Source: Saccharomonospora marina XMU15
GTDB lineage: Bacteria > Actinomycetota > Actinomycetes > Mycobacteriales > Pseudonocardiaceae
Reading direction: 5' to 3'
Assembly: GCF_000244955.1 (NCBI RefSeq)
Contig: NZ_CM001439.1
Span: 2,880,628 to 2,944,627 of the forward strand
Length of the DNA stretch: 64,000 nt
Every line of letters begins with the position of its first letter. The stretch's first letter is position 1. The translations under genes and the position numbers were made by a program. Under the pieces are notes generated by a model, which searched no databases, had not been told where the DNA came from, and saw only the letters and a program-made list of their open reading frames with translations. Shown in pieces: positions 48,189 to 59,505 of the stretch.

Positions 48189-49091
48189 TCAGTCGGCCCG
48201 GTCGAGCACCGACTCCTCTCCGGGGTCGGGCTCGGGCCAACCCGGATATTCTGGCGGCGTCCCGCCGAAGGAGGGACACAGGGCCTGGTGAGAGCACCAG
48301 TCGCAGAGTTTGCTCGTGCTCGGCCGGAAGTCGCCCGTCCTGCCCGCCCGCAGGATCGCCTCCCAGATCGCCTCCAGCGTGCGTTCGAAACGCAGCAGCT
48401 CCGGCTCGTCGGGGGTGTAGGCCAGTGCCTGCCCGTCGGTGAGATACATGAGCTTGAGCTGGCTGGGCACCACCCCGCGCAGCCGCCAGAGCACGACCGC
48501 GTAGAACTTCATCTGAAACATCGCCTTGGCTTCGCCGATCTGCCTGGGGGCAGCGCCGGTCTTGTAGTCCACCACCCGGATCTCGCCGGTGGGGGCGACG
48601 TCCAGCCGGTCGATGTAGCCGCGCAGCAGCACGCCGGAACGCAGTTCGGTCTCCACGTGCAGCTCGCACGCCTGCGGGTCCAGCCTGCGGGGATCCTCCA
48701 GCTCGAAGTACGCGTCGACGAGCCGGGCGGCGGAGTCGAGCCAGTCGCGTACCGCCGCCGAGGAGTCCTGCGCGAACAACTCCGTCCATTCCGGGCATTC
48801 GGTCGAGAGCCGTTCCCAGGTGGGTGCGAGCAGTTCCCGCGCCCGGTGGGGAACCCGCTCCTGGCGGGGCAGCGCGAACAGCTGTTCCAGCACCGAATGC
48901 ACCAGCGTCCCCCGCACCTGGGCCTTGGTCGGCACCTCCGGCAACCGATCCACGGCACGGAAGCGGTACAGCAGCGGACACTGCTTGAAGTCGCTCGCCC
49001 TGGACGGCGAAAGCGCAGGCCGTCGTAGCCCATCCCGCGGCGACGCGGTGGCGGTGCTCGTGGTCGTGGTGTCGATCGCGCCCTCTGCCAT
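48189..49091 (-). CDS. RecB-family PD-(D/E)XK exonuclease with Fe-S cysteines
   Basis: 300 residues, a stand-alone RecB-type nuclease domain. SPSRASDFKQCPLLYRFRAVDRLPE at the N-terminus (first cluster Cys), VRGTLVHSVLEQLFALP (the GTxxH motif), IRVVDYKTGAAP (catalytic D...K), and a C-terminal KLCDWCSHQALCPSFGG (three Cys). Four cysteines in this pattern bind a [4Fe-4S] cluster in AddB-type nucleases. Equivalent of Rv2119. TACGCT lies 7 nt before the ATG at 49091, so leaderless transcription is likely. Divergent from the M50 protease gene, 108 nt apart. Confidence 0.9.
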   Translation of the reverse strand: MAEGAIDTTTTSTATASPRDGLRRPALSPSRASDFKQCPLLYRFRAVDRLPEVPTKAQVRGTLVHSVLEQLFALPRQERVPHRARELLAPTWERLSTECPEWTELFAQDSSAAVRDWLDSAARLVDAYFELEDPRRLDPQACELHVETELRSGVLLRGYIDRLDVAPTGEIRVVDYKTGAAPRQIGEAKAMFQMKFYAVVLWRLRGVVPSQLKLMYLTDGQALAYTPDEPELLRFERTLEAIWEAILRAGRTGDFRPSTSKLCDWCSHQALCPSFGGTPPEYPGWPEPDPGEESVLDRAD

Positions 49092-49199
49092 GCCCGGGAG
49101 CGTAGCGGCACGGTACGACAGCACGTGGTGACCCGGCGTGGACGCGCTCGACCACGGGACGTAACGAGCGCCCAACGCCGGACGTTCTACCCTCTCCTG

Positions 49200-51244
<2,045 letters not shown>

Positions 51245-51247
51245 TCG

Positions 51248-51285
51248 CCGGCAGGGCCGGACTCGACCGAGTCCGGCCCTGCCGG
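51248..51285. terminator. Strong bidirectional hairpin
   Basis: Perfect 18-bp stem (51248-51265 with 51268-51285) with a 2-base centre that would open to a small loop, between the convergent trmI and 51297-52046 genes. Begins 4 nt after the trmI stop. Confidence 0.8.
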
Positions 51286-51296
51286 GGCGTGCCTGC

Positions 51297-52046
51297 TCAG
51301 CTGGGCCCCGCCAGACACCACATGCCGCCCTCGGTCCTCGTCTTGAACGAGACGTCCTCGCTGCGACCGCCCTCGGTGACGGTGAAGTCGATCGAGCCGC
51401 TCTCGCCGTCGTCGCGTGCCTCGACGAGTTCGGCGGAGGTGTCGTCGCGGAAGTTGGGTTCGTCCACACCGCTGATGGTGCGGCACACCATGTCGACCAT
51501 CGAGGTGCCGTCGTGGTCGTTGATCGCGCTGATCAGTGACTCGGCGAGCAGTTGGTTGGACGGCTGCCCGCCCGGTGCGGGCTCCTGGCCGTCGTCGGTG
51601 GGCCCTGTGGTGCTCGGCGACTCGGAGGTCGGCTCGGATGTCGACGTGTCCGGCTGCCCGGTGGGCGTGCCCGAGGCGGGGGAGCCGGTCGCCACCGGAG
51701 TTGGCCCACCCGCCTGCTGCTCGTCGTCGCCCAGCAGCAGCACGAGTGCGACGGCTCCGCCGACGAGGGCGATTCCGGCGATCACAAGGCCGACGATCAG
51801 GCCGGTGCGCTTCTTCGGCGGGGGTGGTTGGCCGGGGCCGGGAGGAAAACCGGGCGGCTGTGGAGCTCCGGGGCCGCCGGAGGGGCCATGCCCGCCGGGT
51901 GGGCCGGGTGGGCCGAATTGGCCGAATTGTTGTGTGCCACCAGGTCCGGCTCCGCCGGGTGGCGGCTGTCCACCAGGCTGTTGCCCCCAGCCGTTTTGTG
52001 GTCGGTGTTGCGGCTGCCATCCCGGAGGTTGCGGCGGATACGTCAC
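51297..52046 (-). CDS. Proline/glycine-rich membrane-anchored protein, unknown function
   Basis: 249 residues. Residues 1-78 are a Pro/Gly/Gln tail ([27 protein letters not shown]), then a basic stop and one membrane helix ([23 protein letters not shown]). The extracellular side has a Thr/Ser/Pro linker and a small domain of about 85 residues ([32 protein letters not shown], ending [10 protein letters not shown]), with two cysteines that may pair; it resembles DUF4878/lumazine-binding-like modules. A second protein with the same architecture is at 17714. Not part of the conserved proteasome locus. Confidence 0.75.
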   Translation of the reverse strand: MTYPPQPPGWQPQHRPQNGWGQQPGGQPPPGGAGPGGTQQFGQFGPPGPPGGHGPSGGPGAPQPPGFPPGPGQPPPPKKRTGLIVGLVIAGIALVGGAVALVLLLGDDEQQAGGPTPVATGSPASGTPTGQPDTSTSEPTSESPSTTGPTDDGQEPAPGGQPSNQLLAESLISAINDHDGTSMVDMVCRTISGVDEPNFRDDTSAELVEARDDGESGSIDFTVTEGGRSEDVSFKTRTEGGMWCLAGPS

Positions 52047-52322
52047 GGTTGCCCCCTAGTGCTGTCTCAACCTGCGGGAATCTCACGGCCCGCACCGATC
52101 GCTGCGATCGTAGCGGCGGCGCCCGGGCCGGTTTCCCTTACCCTGCGAGCTGACCGTTTTGTCCGCCGTGGCAAGCCGAAATTCGGCCCTGGAGTCGGCT
52201 CATCGGTTACCGGGTACTCCGCGGCGACCGAGCGACGCGCCGATCCTGTAACGCGGATAGGGCTTTTCATGTCGGTGATCGCCGGTACCGTGGAAGCAAA
52301 TGCATTCCGAGGAGGTGCCGAA

Positions 52323-54140
52323 ATGCAACACGACCTTCCCGGAGGTCGGCACGACGAGGCCGACTCTTCAGAGACGAGCGGAGCCACGACCGCGGGAACG
52401 CCATCGAGCGAGCAGGCACGGCAGATTCGCTTCCTTGAGGAGGAGGTCGCTCTCCTGCGTCGCAAGCTCACGGATTCGCCGCGGCAGAATCGGGTGCTCG
52501 AGCAGCGGCTCGCCGAGGCGACCGAACGGGTGAGCCAGCTGACGGAGCGCAACAACAAGCTGGTGGAGACGCTGCGTGAGGCACGCAGCCAGCTGTTGGC
52601 TCTGCGTGAGGAGGTCGACCGGCTCGCGCAACCTCCGAGCGGCTACGGAGTTTTCGTGGCCGCGTACGAAGACGGCACGGTGGACGTCTTCACCGCGGGC
52701 AGGAAGATGCGGGTGTCGGTTTCGCCCGCGGTCGAGGTGGAGACGCTGCGCAGGGGCCAGAGTGTGCGCCTCAACGAGGCCCTGACCGTGGTGGAGAGCG
52801 GCGGATTCGAAAGCACCGGGGAGGTCTGCGCGCTGCGTGAGGTGCTGCTACCGGAAACCGACGGGGGCAGCGCGCGGGCGCTCGTCGTCGGCCATGCGGA
52901 CGAGGAGCGGGTGGTGTGGCTGTCGGACCCGCTGGCCGACCAGACACTCAAGCCCGGCGACTCGCTGCTGGTGGATTCCAAGGCGGGCTACGCGTACGAG
53001 CGGGTGCCCAAGGCCGAGGTGGAGGACCTGGTCCTCGAGGAGGTTCCCGACGTCCGTTACGAGGACATCGGCGGGCTCTACCGGCAGATCGAGCAGATCC
53101 GCGACGCCGTCGAGTTGCCGTTCCTGCACTCCGACCTGTATCTGGAGTACCAGTTGCGGCCGCCGAAGGGCGTGCTGTTGTACGGTCCTCCCGGATGCGG
53201 AAAGACCCTCATCGCCAAGGCGGTGGCCAACTCGCTTGCCAAGCAGGTGGCCGAGGCGCGCGGTGACGGCACGGCGGCGGATGCCAAGTCGTACTTCCTC
53301 AACATCAAGGGCCCCGAACTGCTGAACAAGTTCGTGGGGGAGACCGAGCGGCACATCCGCATGATCTTCCAGCGGGCGAGGGAGAAGGCGTCCGAAGGCA
53401 CTCCGGTGATCGTGTTCTTCGACGAGATGGAGTCGATCTTCCGTACCCGTGGCAGCGGCGTGTCCTCCGACGTGGAGACCACGATCGTTCCGCAGCTGCT
53501 TTCGGAGATCGACGGTGTGGAGGGGCTGGAGAACGTCATCGTGATCGGCGCCTCCAACCGCGAGGACATGATCGACCCGGCCATCCTGCGGCCAGGCAGG
53601 CTGGACGTGAAGATCAAGATCGAGCGGCCGGACGCGGAGGGCGCGAAGGACATCTTCTCGAAGTACCTGACCGCCGATCTGCCGATCCACTCCGACGACC
53701 TGCTGGAGTTCGGCGGCGACCGGCAGGCCACGATCGACGCGATGATCCAGCACACCGTGGAGCGGATGTACGAGGAGACCGACGAGAACCGCTTCCTCGA
53801 GGTCACCTACGCCAACGGGGACAAGGAAGTGCTCTACTTCCGCGACTTCAACTCCGGTGCGATGATCCAGAACATCGTGGACCGGGCGAAGAAGTCGGCC
53901 ATCAAGTCGGTGCTGGAGACCCAGCAGCCGGGGTTGCGTGTGCAGCACCTGCTCGACGCGATCGTGGACGAGTTCGCTGAGAACGAGGACCTGCCCAACA
54001 CCACCAACCCCGACGACTGGGCACGGATCTCGGGCAAGAAGGGCGAGCGGATCGTCTACATCCGCACGCTGGTCACCGGCAAGAACCAGGAGTCCGGCAG
54101 GGTCATCGACACCGCGACCAACACCGGGCAGTACCTGTGA
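52323..54140 (+). CDS. arc: Proteasome-associated AAA+ ATPase Arc/Mpa
   Basis: 605 residues (Mpa of M. tuberculosis 609). Unfolds pupylated substrates and threads them into the 20S core. N-terminal coiled coil at about 38-95 ([39 protein letters not shown]) binds Pup; OB double ring at about 96-240; AAA+ with Walker [22 protein letters not shown], Walker [19 protein letters not shown], sensor [17 protein letters not shown]. The C-terminus ends QYL, the HbYX-like tail that opens the core gate. ATG 52323 has AGGAGG with 7-nt spacing. A terminator follows, so it is separately transcribed from the insert genes. Confidence 0.96.
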   Translation: MQHDLPGGRHDEADSSETSGATTAGTPSSEQARQIRFLEEEVALLRRKLTDSPRQNRVLEQRLAEATERVSQLTERNNKLVETLREARSQLLALREEVDRLAQPPSGYGVFVAAYEDGTVDVFTAGRKMRVSVSPAVEVETLRRGQSVRLNEALTVVESGGFESTGEVCALREVLLPETDGGSARALVVGHADEERVVWLSDPLADQTLKPGDSLLVDSKAGYAYERVPKAEVEDLVLEEVPDVRYEDIGGLYRQIEQIRDAVELPFLHSDLYLEYQLRPPKGVLLYGPPGCGKTLIAKAVANSLAKQVAEARGDGTAADAKSYFLNIKGPELLNKFVGETERHIRMIFQRAREKASEGTPVIVFFDEMESIFRTRGSGVSSDVETTIVPQLLSEIDGVEGLENVIVIGASNREDMIDPAILRPGRLDVKIKIERPDAEGAKDIFSKYLTADLPIHSDDLLEFGGDRQATIDAMIQHTVERMYEETDENRFLEVTYANGDKEVLYFRDFNSGAMIQNIVDRAKKSAIKSVLETQQPGLRVQHLLDAIVDEFAENEDLPNTTNPDDWARISGKKGERIVYIRTLVTGKNQESGRVIDTATNTGQYL

Positions 54141-54167
54141 CATCGCGCTAATCCCTCGGCACAGTAC

Positions 54168-54199
54168 TGCGCCCCGGCCGCGCCCGCGGCCGGGGCGCA
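54168..54199 (+). terminator. Hairpin terminator after arc
   Basis: Perfect 15-bp GC-rich stem (54168-54182 with 54185-54199) with a 2-base centre, 28 nt after the arc stop codon and upstream of the operator copy B; it separates arc from the insert genes. Confidence 0.8.
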
Positions 54200-54225
54200 A
54201 TGCGTTCGGGATGGCTGGCCGTTCT

Positions 54226-54241
54226 GTATAACGTCCTATAC
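54226..54241. promoter_or_regulatory. Candidate operator, copy B (GTATAACGTCCTATAC)
   Basis: Same 16-mer as at 847-862 and 55909-55924, extended here to TGTATA...TATACA. Ends 11 bp before the GTG of the 54253 gene; TACAGT (54239-54244) overlapping its right arm would be the -10 of a leaderless message (gap 8). Confidence 0.65.
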
Positions 54242-54252
54242 AGTGGGGCGCT

Positions 54253-54657
54253 GTGAGCGATTACGAACCCGTCGACGAAGCCACGCAGCGGCCATCGCCT
54301 GCCGCACCCGTCACCGCCGCCCACGTGCTGACCTGGCTGGAAGACATGGCCGATCTGGTGCGGGCGGGGGAGGTGGAGGCGGCGGAGTTGATCAGTGTGC
54401 TCGGTCAGTTGCGGCAGGCGGCTACGGCGTTGGCGAACGCGTCGGACTGGGCACTGCTCGCGGCGAGGGAGGCAGGCGCCAGCCTGCGGCAGATCGCGCC
54501 GGTGTTCGGCAAGGGCTACGTGCGGGCGCCCGCCGCGCGGCTGGAGAAGCTGCACCGGCAGGTGCTTTCGGCCGAGCAGTTCCTCGAATTGCTGCGTCGC
54601 GGTGACAGTCGTGGTGAGGGTCGTGGTGAGGGTCGCGGTCCGGTCGACGGCGGTTAG
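54253..54657 (+). CDS. Small helical protein, possible DNA-binding, unknown function
   Basis: 134 residues. Helical middle (AAHVLTWLEDMADLVRAGEVEAAELISVLGQLRQAATALANASDWALLAAREAGASLRQIAPVFGKGYVRAPAARLEKLHRQVL) in which WALLAAREAGASLRQIAPVFG reads like a helix-turn-helix. Tail GDSRGEGRGEGRG is a short repeat. No known domain assigned. First gene of the arc-dop insert, with candidate operator copy B over its promoter. It could be a regulator of the insert; that is speculation. Confidence 0.7.
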   Translation: MSDYEPVDEATQRPSPAAPVTAAHVLTWLEDMADLVRAGEVEAAELISVLGQLRQAATALANASDWALLAAREAGASLRQIAPVFGKGYVRAPAARLEKLHRQVLSAEQFLELLRRGDSRGEGRGEGRGPVDGG

Positions 54658-54702
54658 CGGACGCCGGGTCGGCGGTGACGGCCCGGAAAATCCGTTGGGC
54701 TC

Positions 54703-54741
54703 ACTAATGATGATGGTATCGTTCGTGGTGCTAACATTAGT
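54703..54741. promoter_or_regulatory. Inverted repeat before the epoxide hydrolase gene
   Basis: ACTAATG (54703-54709) and CATTAGT (54735-54741), 7-bp arms with a 25-nt AT-richer spacer in a GC-rich genome; TAACAT near 54732 could be a -10. Lies 48 nt upstream of the ATG at 54789. Spacing is long for one dimer, so two half-sites are possible. Confidence 0.4.
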
Positions 54742-54788
54742 CACACAAACGAGTGTGGCCGAGTGAACCCATCCGGAGCTGAGACCTC

Positions 54789-55883
54789 ATGATCGAACCG
54801 TTCCGCATCGACGTACCCCAGGCCGATCTCGACGACCTGACCGACCGGTTGGTTCGCACGCGCTGGCCCAACGAGATCACCGATGCCGGGTGGGACTACG
54901 GTTTCCCGCTCGCGCGGCTGAAGGAACTGGCCGGCTACTGGCGCACCGGCTACGACTGGCGCCACCATGAGGCGAAGCTCAACGAGCTCGCGCACTTCAC
55001 CACCGAGATCGACGGCCAGAACATCCACTTCGTCCACGTCCGCTCGTCGAAACCGAACGCACTCGCGCTGATCCTGACTCACGGCTGGCCCGGTTCGTTC
55101 CTCGAGTTCCTCGATGTGATCGAGCCGCTGTCGCGCGACTTCCACCTGGTGATCCCGTCCATCCCCGGATACGGCTTCTCGGGGCCCACCCGTGAGCGTG
55201 GTTGGGATGTCGTGCACGTGGCGCGAGCCTGGGCCGAGCTCATGCGCCGCCTCGGATACCAGCGTTACGGCGCCCAGGGCGGCGACTTCGGTGCGGGCAT
55301 CTCGCTGGCGCTCGGCGCGGTGGCCCCGGAGCGGGTGGTCGGGGTGCACGTCAACTACCTGCCGACCCGGCCGGCGCCGGAGGCCGACGTCGAGCTGTCG
55401 GCAGCGGACGAGGCCCGGCTGGACAAGGTGAGGCGGCTGCTGGAGAATCGCCCGCCGTATCAAGCCCTGCAGGCCCTCACTCCCCAGACCATCGGCTACG
55501 CGCTGACCGACTCGCCGGTCGGCCAGCTGGTCTGGATCGCCGAGCGTTTCGCCCAGTGGACGGACCCTGCGTCGCGGATCAGCGACGACCGGCTGCTCAC
55601 CAACGTTTCGCTGTACTGGCTGACCAACACCGCGGCCTCCTCGGCGCGACTGCACCACGAGGCCGCTCGGCGAAGTGAGCCGTGCCCGGTGCCGGTCGGC
55701 GTGGCGGTGTTCGCGCACGACATCACGCAGTCGGTTCGACCGCTGGCCGAGCGGCTGTACGACGTCCGGCACTGGTCGGAGTTCGAGCGAGGTGGACACT
55801 TCGCCGCGATGGAGGCACCCGAACCGCTCGCCGAGGATGTCCGTGCCTTCTTCCTCGATCGCATCGCCGACCGCTCGCGGTAG
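54789..55883 (+). CDS. Epoxide hydrolase family protein
   Basis: 364 residues. EHN N-terminal domain (EPFRIDVPQADLDDLTDRLVRTRWPNEITDAGWDYGFPLARLKELAGYWRTGYDWRHHEAKLNEL), then an alpha/beta-hydrolase with HGWPGSFLEF (oxyanion), GAQGGDFGAGISLAL (nucleophile Asp), and GGHFAAMEAPEPLAEDVRAFF (catalytic His, acidic residue). The microsomal-type epoxide hydrolase architecture; substrate unknown. ATG 54789. Part of the insert between arc and dop. Confidence 0.9.
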   Translation: MIEPFRIDVPQADLDDLTDRLVRTRWPNEITDAGWDYGFPLARLKELAGYWRTGYDWRHHEAKLNELAHFTTEIDGQNIHFVHVRSSKPNALALILTHGWPGSFLEFLDVIEPLSRDFHLVIPSIPGYGFSGPTRERGWDVVHVARAWAELMRRLGYQRYGAQGGDFGAGISLALGAVAPERVVGVHVNYLPTRPAPEADVELSAADEARLDKVRRLLENRPPYQALQALTPQTIGYALTDSPVGQLVWIAERFAQWTDPASRISDDRLLTNVSLYWLTNTAASSARLHHEAARRSEPCPVPVGVAVFAHDITQSVRPLAERLYDVRHWSEFERGGHFAAMEAPEPLAEDVRAFFLDRIADRSR

Positions 55884-55908
55884 CTGTCGGGCCGAGATCA
55901 ACATCGAC

Positions 55909-55924
55909 GTATAACGGCCTATAC
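55909..55924. promoter_or_regulatory. Candidate operator, copy C (GTATAACGGCCTATAC)
   Basis: Third copy of the 16-mer, 56 bp upstream of the aldo/keto reductase start. TACCGT (55967-55972) lies 7 nt before that start and would be the -10. Confidence 0.65.
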
Positions 55925-55979
55925 GGCTGCGGTGTGGAGACGCGCCCCGACACCGAACTTCCTCGGTACCGTCACCGTC

Positions 55980-56918
55980 ATGGACAACACCGCAAGGACA
56001 GCGGTAGGGCTCGCCGCGCTCGGCAGGCCCGCCTACATCAATCTCGGCCGAACGGGTGCGCTGCCCTCGCATCGCGACGTCGAGACGATGCGCGCGAGGA
56101 CCTACGCGGTGCTCGACCGTGCCTACGCGGCCGGTATCCGGCGGGTCGACGCCGCCCGCTCCTACGGTAGGGCCGAGGAGTTCCTCGCGGGCTGGCTGGC
56201 CGACCGCGGCCACACCGACGTCGTCGTATCGAGCAAGTGGGGATACCGCTACGTCGGTCAGTGGCGGCTGGACGCGCGGGTCCACGAGGTCAAGGAGCAC
56301 TCGCTGGAGCGCTTCCGCGAGCAGTGGGCGCAGACGGCGGCGCTGCTGGGTGAGGTCATCACCCTCTACCAGGTGCACTCGCTGACCGCCGACAGCGGGC
56401 TGTTCACCGACGAACCGCTGCTCGAGGCGCTGGCCGAGTTGGCCGATCGCGGGGTCGCCGTGGGGTTCTCCACCTCAGGGCCTGCGCAGGCGGACACGAT
56501 CCGGCGGGCGCTGGACCTACAGGTGGCGGGCGTAGGAGTGTTCAGCGCCGTGCAGTCGACCTGGAACCCGCTGGAGACCTCGGCAGGCCCGGCGCTTGCG
56601 GACGCGCACGCGGCAGGAGTACTGGTGCAGGTGAAGGAGACGCTGGCCAACGGAAGGCTCGCCGTCGAGCCACCCCGCAGGCTGGCCGAACTCGCCGAAG
56701 CACGCGGGGTGTCCACCGACGCGGTAGCGCTGGCCCACGTGTTCGCGCAACCGTGGGCCGACGTGGTGTTGCTCGGCCCCGCGAGTACCCAGCAGTTGGC
56801 CGACAACCTCGTCGGCGCGCGGCTCGCGTTGGCCGAGGAGGACCTGGCCGCGCTGGCCGACCTGCGGGAGGAACCCGAACGCTACTGGGCCCGGCGGTCG
56901 GGTATGCACTGGCAATGA
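55980..56918 (+). CDS. Aldo/keto reductase
   Basis: 312 residues, (beta/alpha)8 barrel. Catalytic tetrad visible: Asp and Tyr in RRVDAARSYGRAEEFL, Lys in VVSSKWGYRY, His in LYQVHSLT. NADPH-binding C-terminal part WADVVLLGPASTQQLADNL. Substrate unknown. ATG 55980 is favoured by TACCGT 7 nt upstream; an in-frame start at 55932 would run into the promoter. Stop overlaps the lipoprotein start (ATGA). Downstream of the epoxide hydrolase, same strand. Confidence 0.88.
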   Translation: MDNTARTAVGLAALGRPAYINLGRTGALPSHRDVETMRARTYAVLDRAYAAGIRRVDAARSYGRAEEFLAGWLADRGHTDVVVSSKWGYRYVGQWRLDARVHEVKEHSLERFREQWAQTAALLGEVITLYQVHSLTADSGLFTDEPLLEALAELADRGVAVGFSTSGPAQADTIRRALDLQVAGVGVFSAVQSTWNPLETSAGPALADAHAAGVLVQVKETLANGRLAVEPPRRLAELAEARGVSTDAVALAHVFAQPWADVVLLGPASTQQLADNLVGARLALAEEDLAALADLREEPERYWARRSGMHWQ

Positions 56919-57556
56919 CTAGTGTCCGAGCCGTGCGTGCGGTGCCGGTGCTGGTCGCGGTCGCGCTGCTGGTGACGGGTGGACTGGCCGGATGTGGTGA
57001 ACGGCAGGTCGACTCGGGCGACGGTGGCGAGTCGACCGCGGTCGCCACGCGCCCGTCCGCGACCGTCCCGCCGCGATCGCAGCCCACCACGCCCGGCGCG
57101 GACCCGGCCGAGGTGGAGCAGGCCGTGGAACGCGCGGTACTCGACGAGCAGGATCTCGCGGGGGAGGGAGTGCGCGCTGTCGACGCGCCCAGCGTGGCGA
57201 GCGGATGCCTCGCCGCGGTACCGGTGGGCCTGATCGGTCGCCAGCGCACGCTGCTGCGCTGGGAGTACCCCACGGGGTCCACGCTCGACCAACTGGTCAC
57301 GGGTTACGTCGACCGGCCGGCGGCCGAGGTGCTCAACGGCAGGGTTCGCTGCCCCGGAGCGGAGCTGACCCTGCCGAGCAGGCCGGACGTCGAGGCGCAT
57401 CGCGGCTGGTGCATCGACAACACCTGCACGCTGCTGCTCGCCTCGGGTCGGGTGATCTCCGGCATCCAGGTCAGTGCTGGTGAGCAGGCCAGAGCCAGGG
57501 ACGCCGTACTGCGGATCGCCCCGATCGCCGCGGCGAAGCTGCCTGCGAACGGCTGA
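56915..57556 (+). CDS. Putative lipoprotein
   Basis: 213 residues. Signal peptide with a lipobox: VRAVRAVPVLVAVALLVTGGLAGC, cysteine at about residue 27, followed by GERQVDSGDGG. After a Thr/Pro linker a domain of about 150 residues (AVLDEQDLAGEGVRAVDAPSVASGCLAAVPVGLIGRQRTLLRWEYPTGSTLDQLV) with three more Cys. Function unknown; actinobacterial sensor-like PknH domains have a similar look but I do not claim it. Start overlaps the aldo/keto reductase stop. Confidence 0.75.
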   Translation: MTSVRAVRAVPVLVAVALLVTGGLAGCGERQVDSGDGGESTAVATRPSATVPPRSQPTTPGADPAEVEQAVERAVLDEQDLAGEGVRAVDAPSVASGCLAAVPVGLIGRQRTLLRWEYPTGSTLDQLVTGYVDRPAAEVLNGRVRCPGAELTLPSRPDVEAHRGWCIDNTCTLLLASGRVISGIQVSAGEQARARDAVLRIAPIAAAKLPANG

Positions 57557-57646
57557 CCCCGCCCCACGCGGCTCTCACCCCGCCGGAGCGGTACCGGCGT
57601 GCGGGCAGGCGGGTACACCGGCGCGAAGACCCGTACGCTTGGTGCC

Positions 57647-59149
57647 ATGCGGCGGATCATGGGAACCGAGGTGGAGTACGGGATCGCGGTGCCGGGCGAT
57701 GCGACGGCGAACCCGGTGCTGACCTCCACCCAAGTTGTGCTGGCCTACGCGGCGGCCGCGGACATTCCGCGAGCGCGTAGAGCCCGCTGGGACTACGAGG
57801 TGGAGTCGCCGCTGCGCGACGCACGCGGGTTCGACCTGACGGGACCGGGCCAGCAGGGCCCCGACCCCGACGTGGAGGACCTCGGCGCGGCCAACGTCAT
57901 CCTGACCAACGGTGCGCGGCTGTACGTCGATCACGCCCACCCGGAGTACTCCGCGCCGGAGGTGACCAACGCGCGGGACGCGGTGATCTGGGACAAGGCC
58001 GGAGAGCGGGTCATGGAGGAGGCTGCGATGCGGGCCGCCACCGTACCCGGTCAGCCTCCGCTGCAGCTCTACAAGAACAACGTCGACGGCAAGGGCGCCA
58101 GCTACGGCACCCATGAGAACTACCTCATGGCGCGCTCCACGCCGTTCACCGCCGTCATCGCCGGGCTGACGCCCTTCTTCGTGTCCAGGCAGGTGATCAC
58201 CGGCTCGGGCCGGGTCGGCATCGGGCAGCAGGGCGAGGAGGCGGGCTTTCAGCTGTCCCAGCGCGCCGACTACATCGAGGTCGAGGTGGGCCTCGAGACC
58301 ACGCTGAAACGCGGCATCATCAACACCCGGGACGAACCGCACGCCGACGCCGACAAGTACCGCAGGCTGCACGTGATCGTCGGGGACGCCAACCTGGCCG
58401 AGTACGCGACGTTTCTGAAGCTGGGCACCACGGCGCTGGTCATCGACATGATCGAGCAGGGGGTGCGGTTCGACGATCTCAAGCTGGACGAGCCGGTACG
58501 TGCCGTGCACGAGATCAGCCACGATCCGACGCTGAAGACCACGGTGGAGTTGGCCAACGGGCGCAAGTACAGCGGCCTGGACCTGCAGTACGCCTACCAC
58601 GAGATGGCCGCGGAGCATCTGGAGCGAACCGGCGCCGACGAGCAGTCCAAGGAGGTGCTGCGGGTCTGGGGTGAGGTGCTGGACGCGCTGGCGCGCGATC
58701 CGGCCGAGTGCGCCGACCGGCTCGACTGGCCCGCGAAGCTGCGGCTGCTGGAGGCCTACCGGCAGCGGGACCAGCTCGGCTGGGCGGCGCCTCGGCTGCA
58801 CCTGGTGGACCTGCAGTACTCCGACGTGCGGCTGGACAAGGGCCTGTACAACCGGCTTGTCACGCGCGGTTCGATGAAGCGCCTGGTGAGCGAGGAGGAG
58901 GTGCAGGCGGCGATCACCAACCCGCCGTCGGACACCCGTGCCTACTTCAGGGGAAGGACGCTGGAGAAGTACGCCAACTCCATCGCCGCCGCGTCGTGGG
59001 ACTCGGTGATCTTCGACGTGGGCAAGGAGTCGCTCGTGCGCATCCCCACACTGGAGCCGCTGCGAGGTACGAAAGCGCACGTCGGCAAGCTGCTGGACGA
59101 GTCGGAGACGGCCGAGGAGTTGGTGGAGGCCCTTACGACATCGGGGTGA
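57647..59149 (+). CDS. dop: Deamidase/depupylase Dop
   Basis: 500 residues. Converts the C-terminal Gln of Pup to Glu and removes Pup from substrates. Carboxylate-amine ligase fold shared with Paf[11 protein letters not shown] (metal-binding Glu8 and Glu10), [10 protein letters not shown] with catalytic Asp95, [24 protein letters not shown]. The Dop loop ([28 protein letters not shown], residues about 38-75) separates it from PafA. ATG 57647 preceded by TACGCT at 57634-57639 (7 nt gap), a leaderless pattern. Normally directly downstream of arc; here four insert genes intervene. Confidence 0.96.
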   Translation: MRRIMGTEVEYGIAVPGDATANPVLTSTQVVLAYAAAADIPRARRARWDYEVESPLRDARGFDLTGPGQQGPDPDVEDLGAANVILTNGARLYVDHAHPEYSAPEVTNARDAVIWDKAGERVMEEAAMRAATVPGQPPLQLYKNNVDGKGASYGTHENYLMARSTPFTAVIAGLTPFFVSRQVITGSGRVGIGQQGEEAGFQLSQRADYIEVEVGLETTLKRGIINTRDEPHADADKYRRLHVIVGDANLAEYATFLKLGTTALVIDMIEQGVRFDDLKLDEPVRAVHEISHDPTLKTTVELANGRKYSGLDLQYAYHEMAAEHLERTGADEQSKEVLRVWGEVLDALARDPAECADRLDWPAKLRLLEAYRQRDQLGWAAPRLHLVDLQYSDVRLDKGLYNRLVTRGSMKRLVSEEEVQAAITNPPSDTRAYFRGRTLEKYANSIAAASWDSVIFDVGKESLVRIPTLEPLRGTKAHVGKLLDESETAEELVEALTTSG

Positions 59150-59236
59150 GCGCGAAGATCACCGGAGGATCACCGAACCCCCGAATGCGGGTAGGTCTGG
59201 GTAGTCTAGAGGCAACAGCCACACCGGGAGGCGAGC

Positions 59237-59431
59237 ATGGCTCAGGAGAAGGTTGAAAAGCACGGTGGCGGCGACTCCGACGATGATGTCGAGGCTGGTG
59301 CGCCTGCCGGCCAGGAACGCCGCGAGAAGCTCGGCGAGGACGTGGACACGATCCTCGACGAGATCGACGACGTGCTGGAGGAGAACGCCGAGGACTTCGT
59401 GCGTGCCTACGTGCAAAAGGGCGGGCAGTAG
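59237..59431 (+). CDS. pup: Prokaryotic ubiquitin-like protein Pup
   Basis: 64 residues, the usual length. Disordered acidic N-terminus, then the helix that binds the Arc coiled coil (GEDVDTILDEIDDVLEENAEDFVRAYV) and the C-terminus QKGGQ. The last residue is Gln, so Dop must deamidate it before PafA ligation. GGGAGG precedes the ATG. 75 nt before prcB. Confidence 0.97.
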   Translation: MAQEKVEKHGGGDSDDDVEAGAPAGQERREKLGEDVDTILDEIDDVLEENAEDFVRAYVQKGGQ

Positions 59432-59505
59432 GGTCGAAAGACGCCATCCCATAAGCTTTCTGACCGCACTGTCGTCCGCCTCGTCGATGGGAACTACGAG
59501 CACGC

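Noticed and set aside
54600-54650. Short tandem repeat at the end of the 54253 gene
   Set aside because: GRGE codon repeats in a Gly/Arg tail, too short and imperfect to list as a separate repeat.
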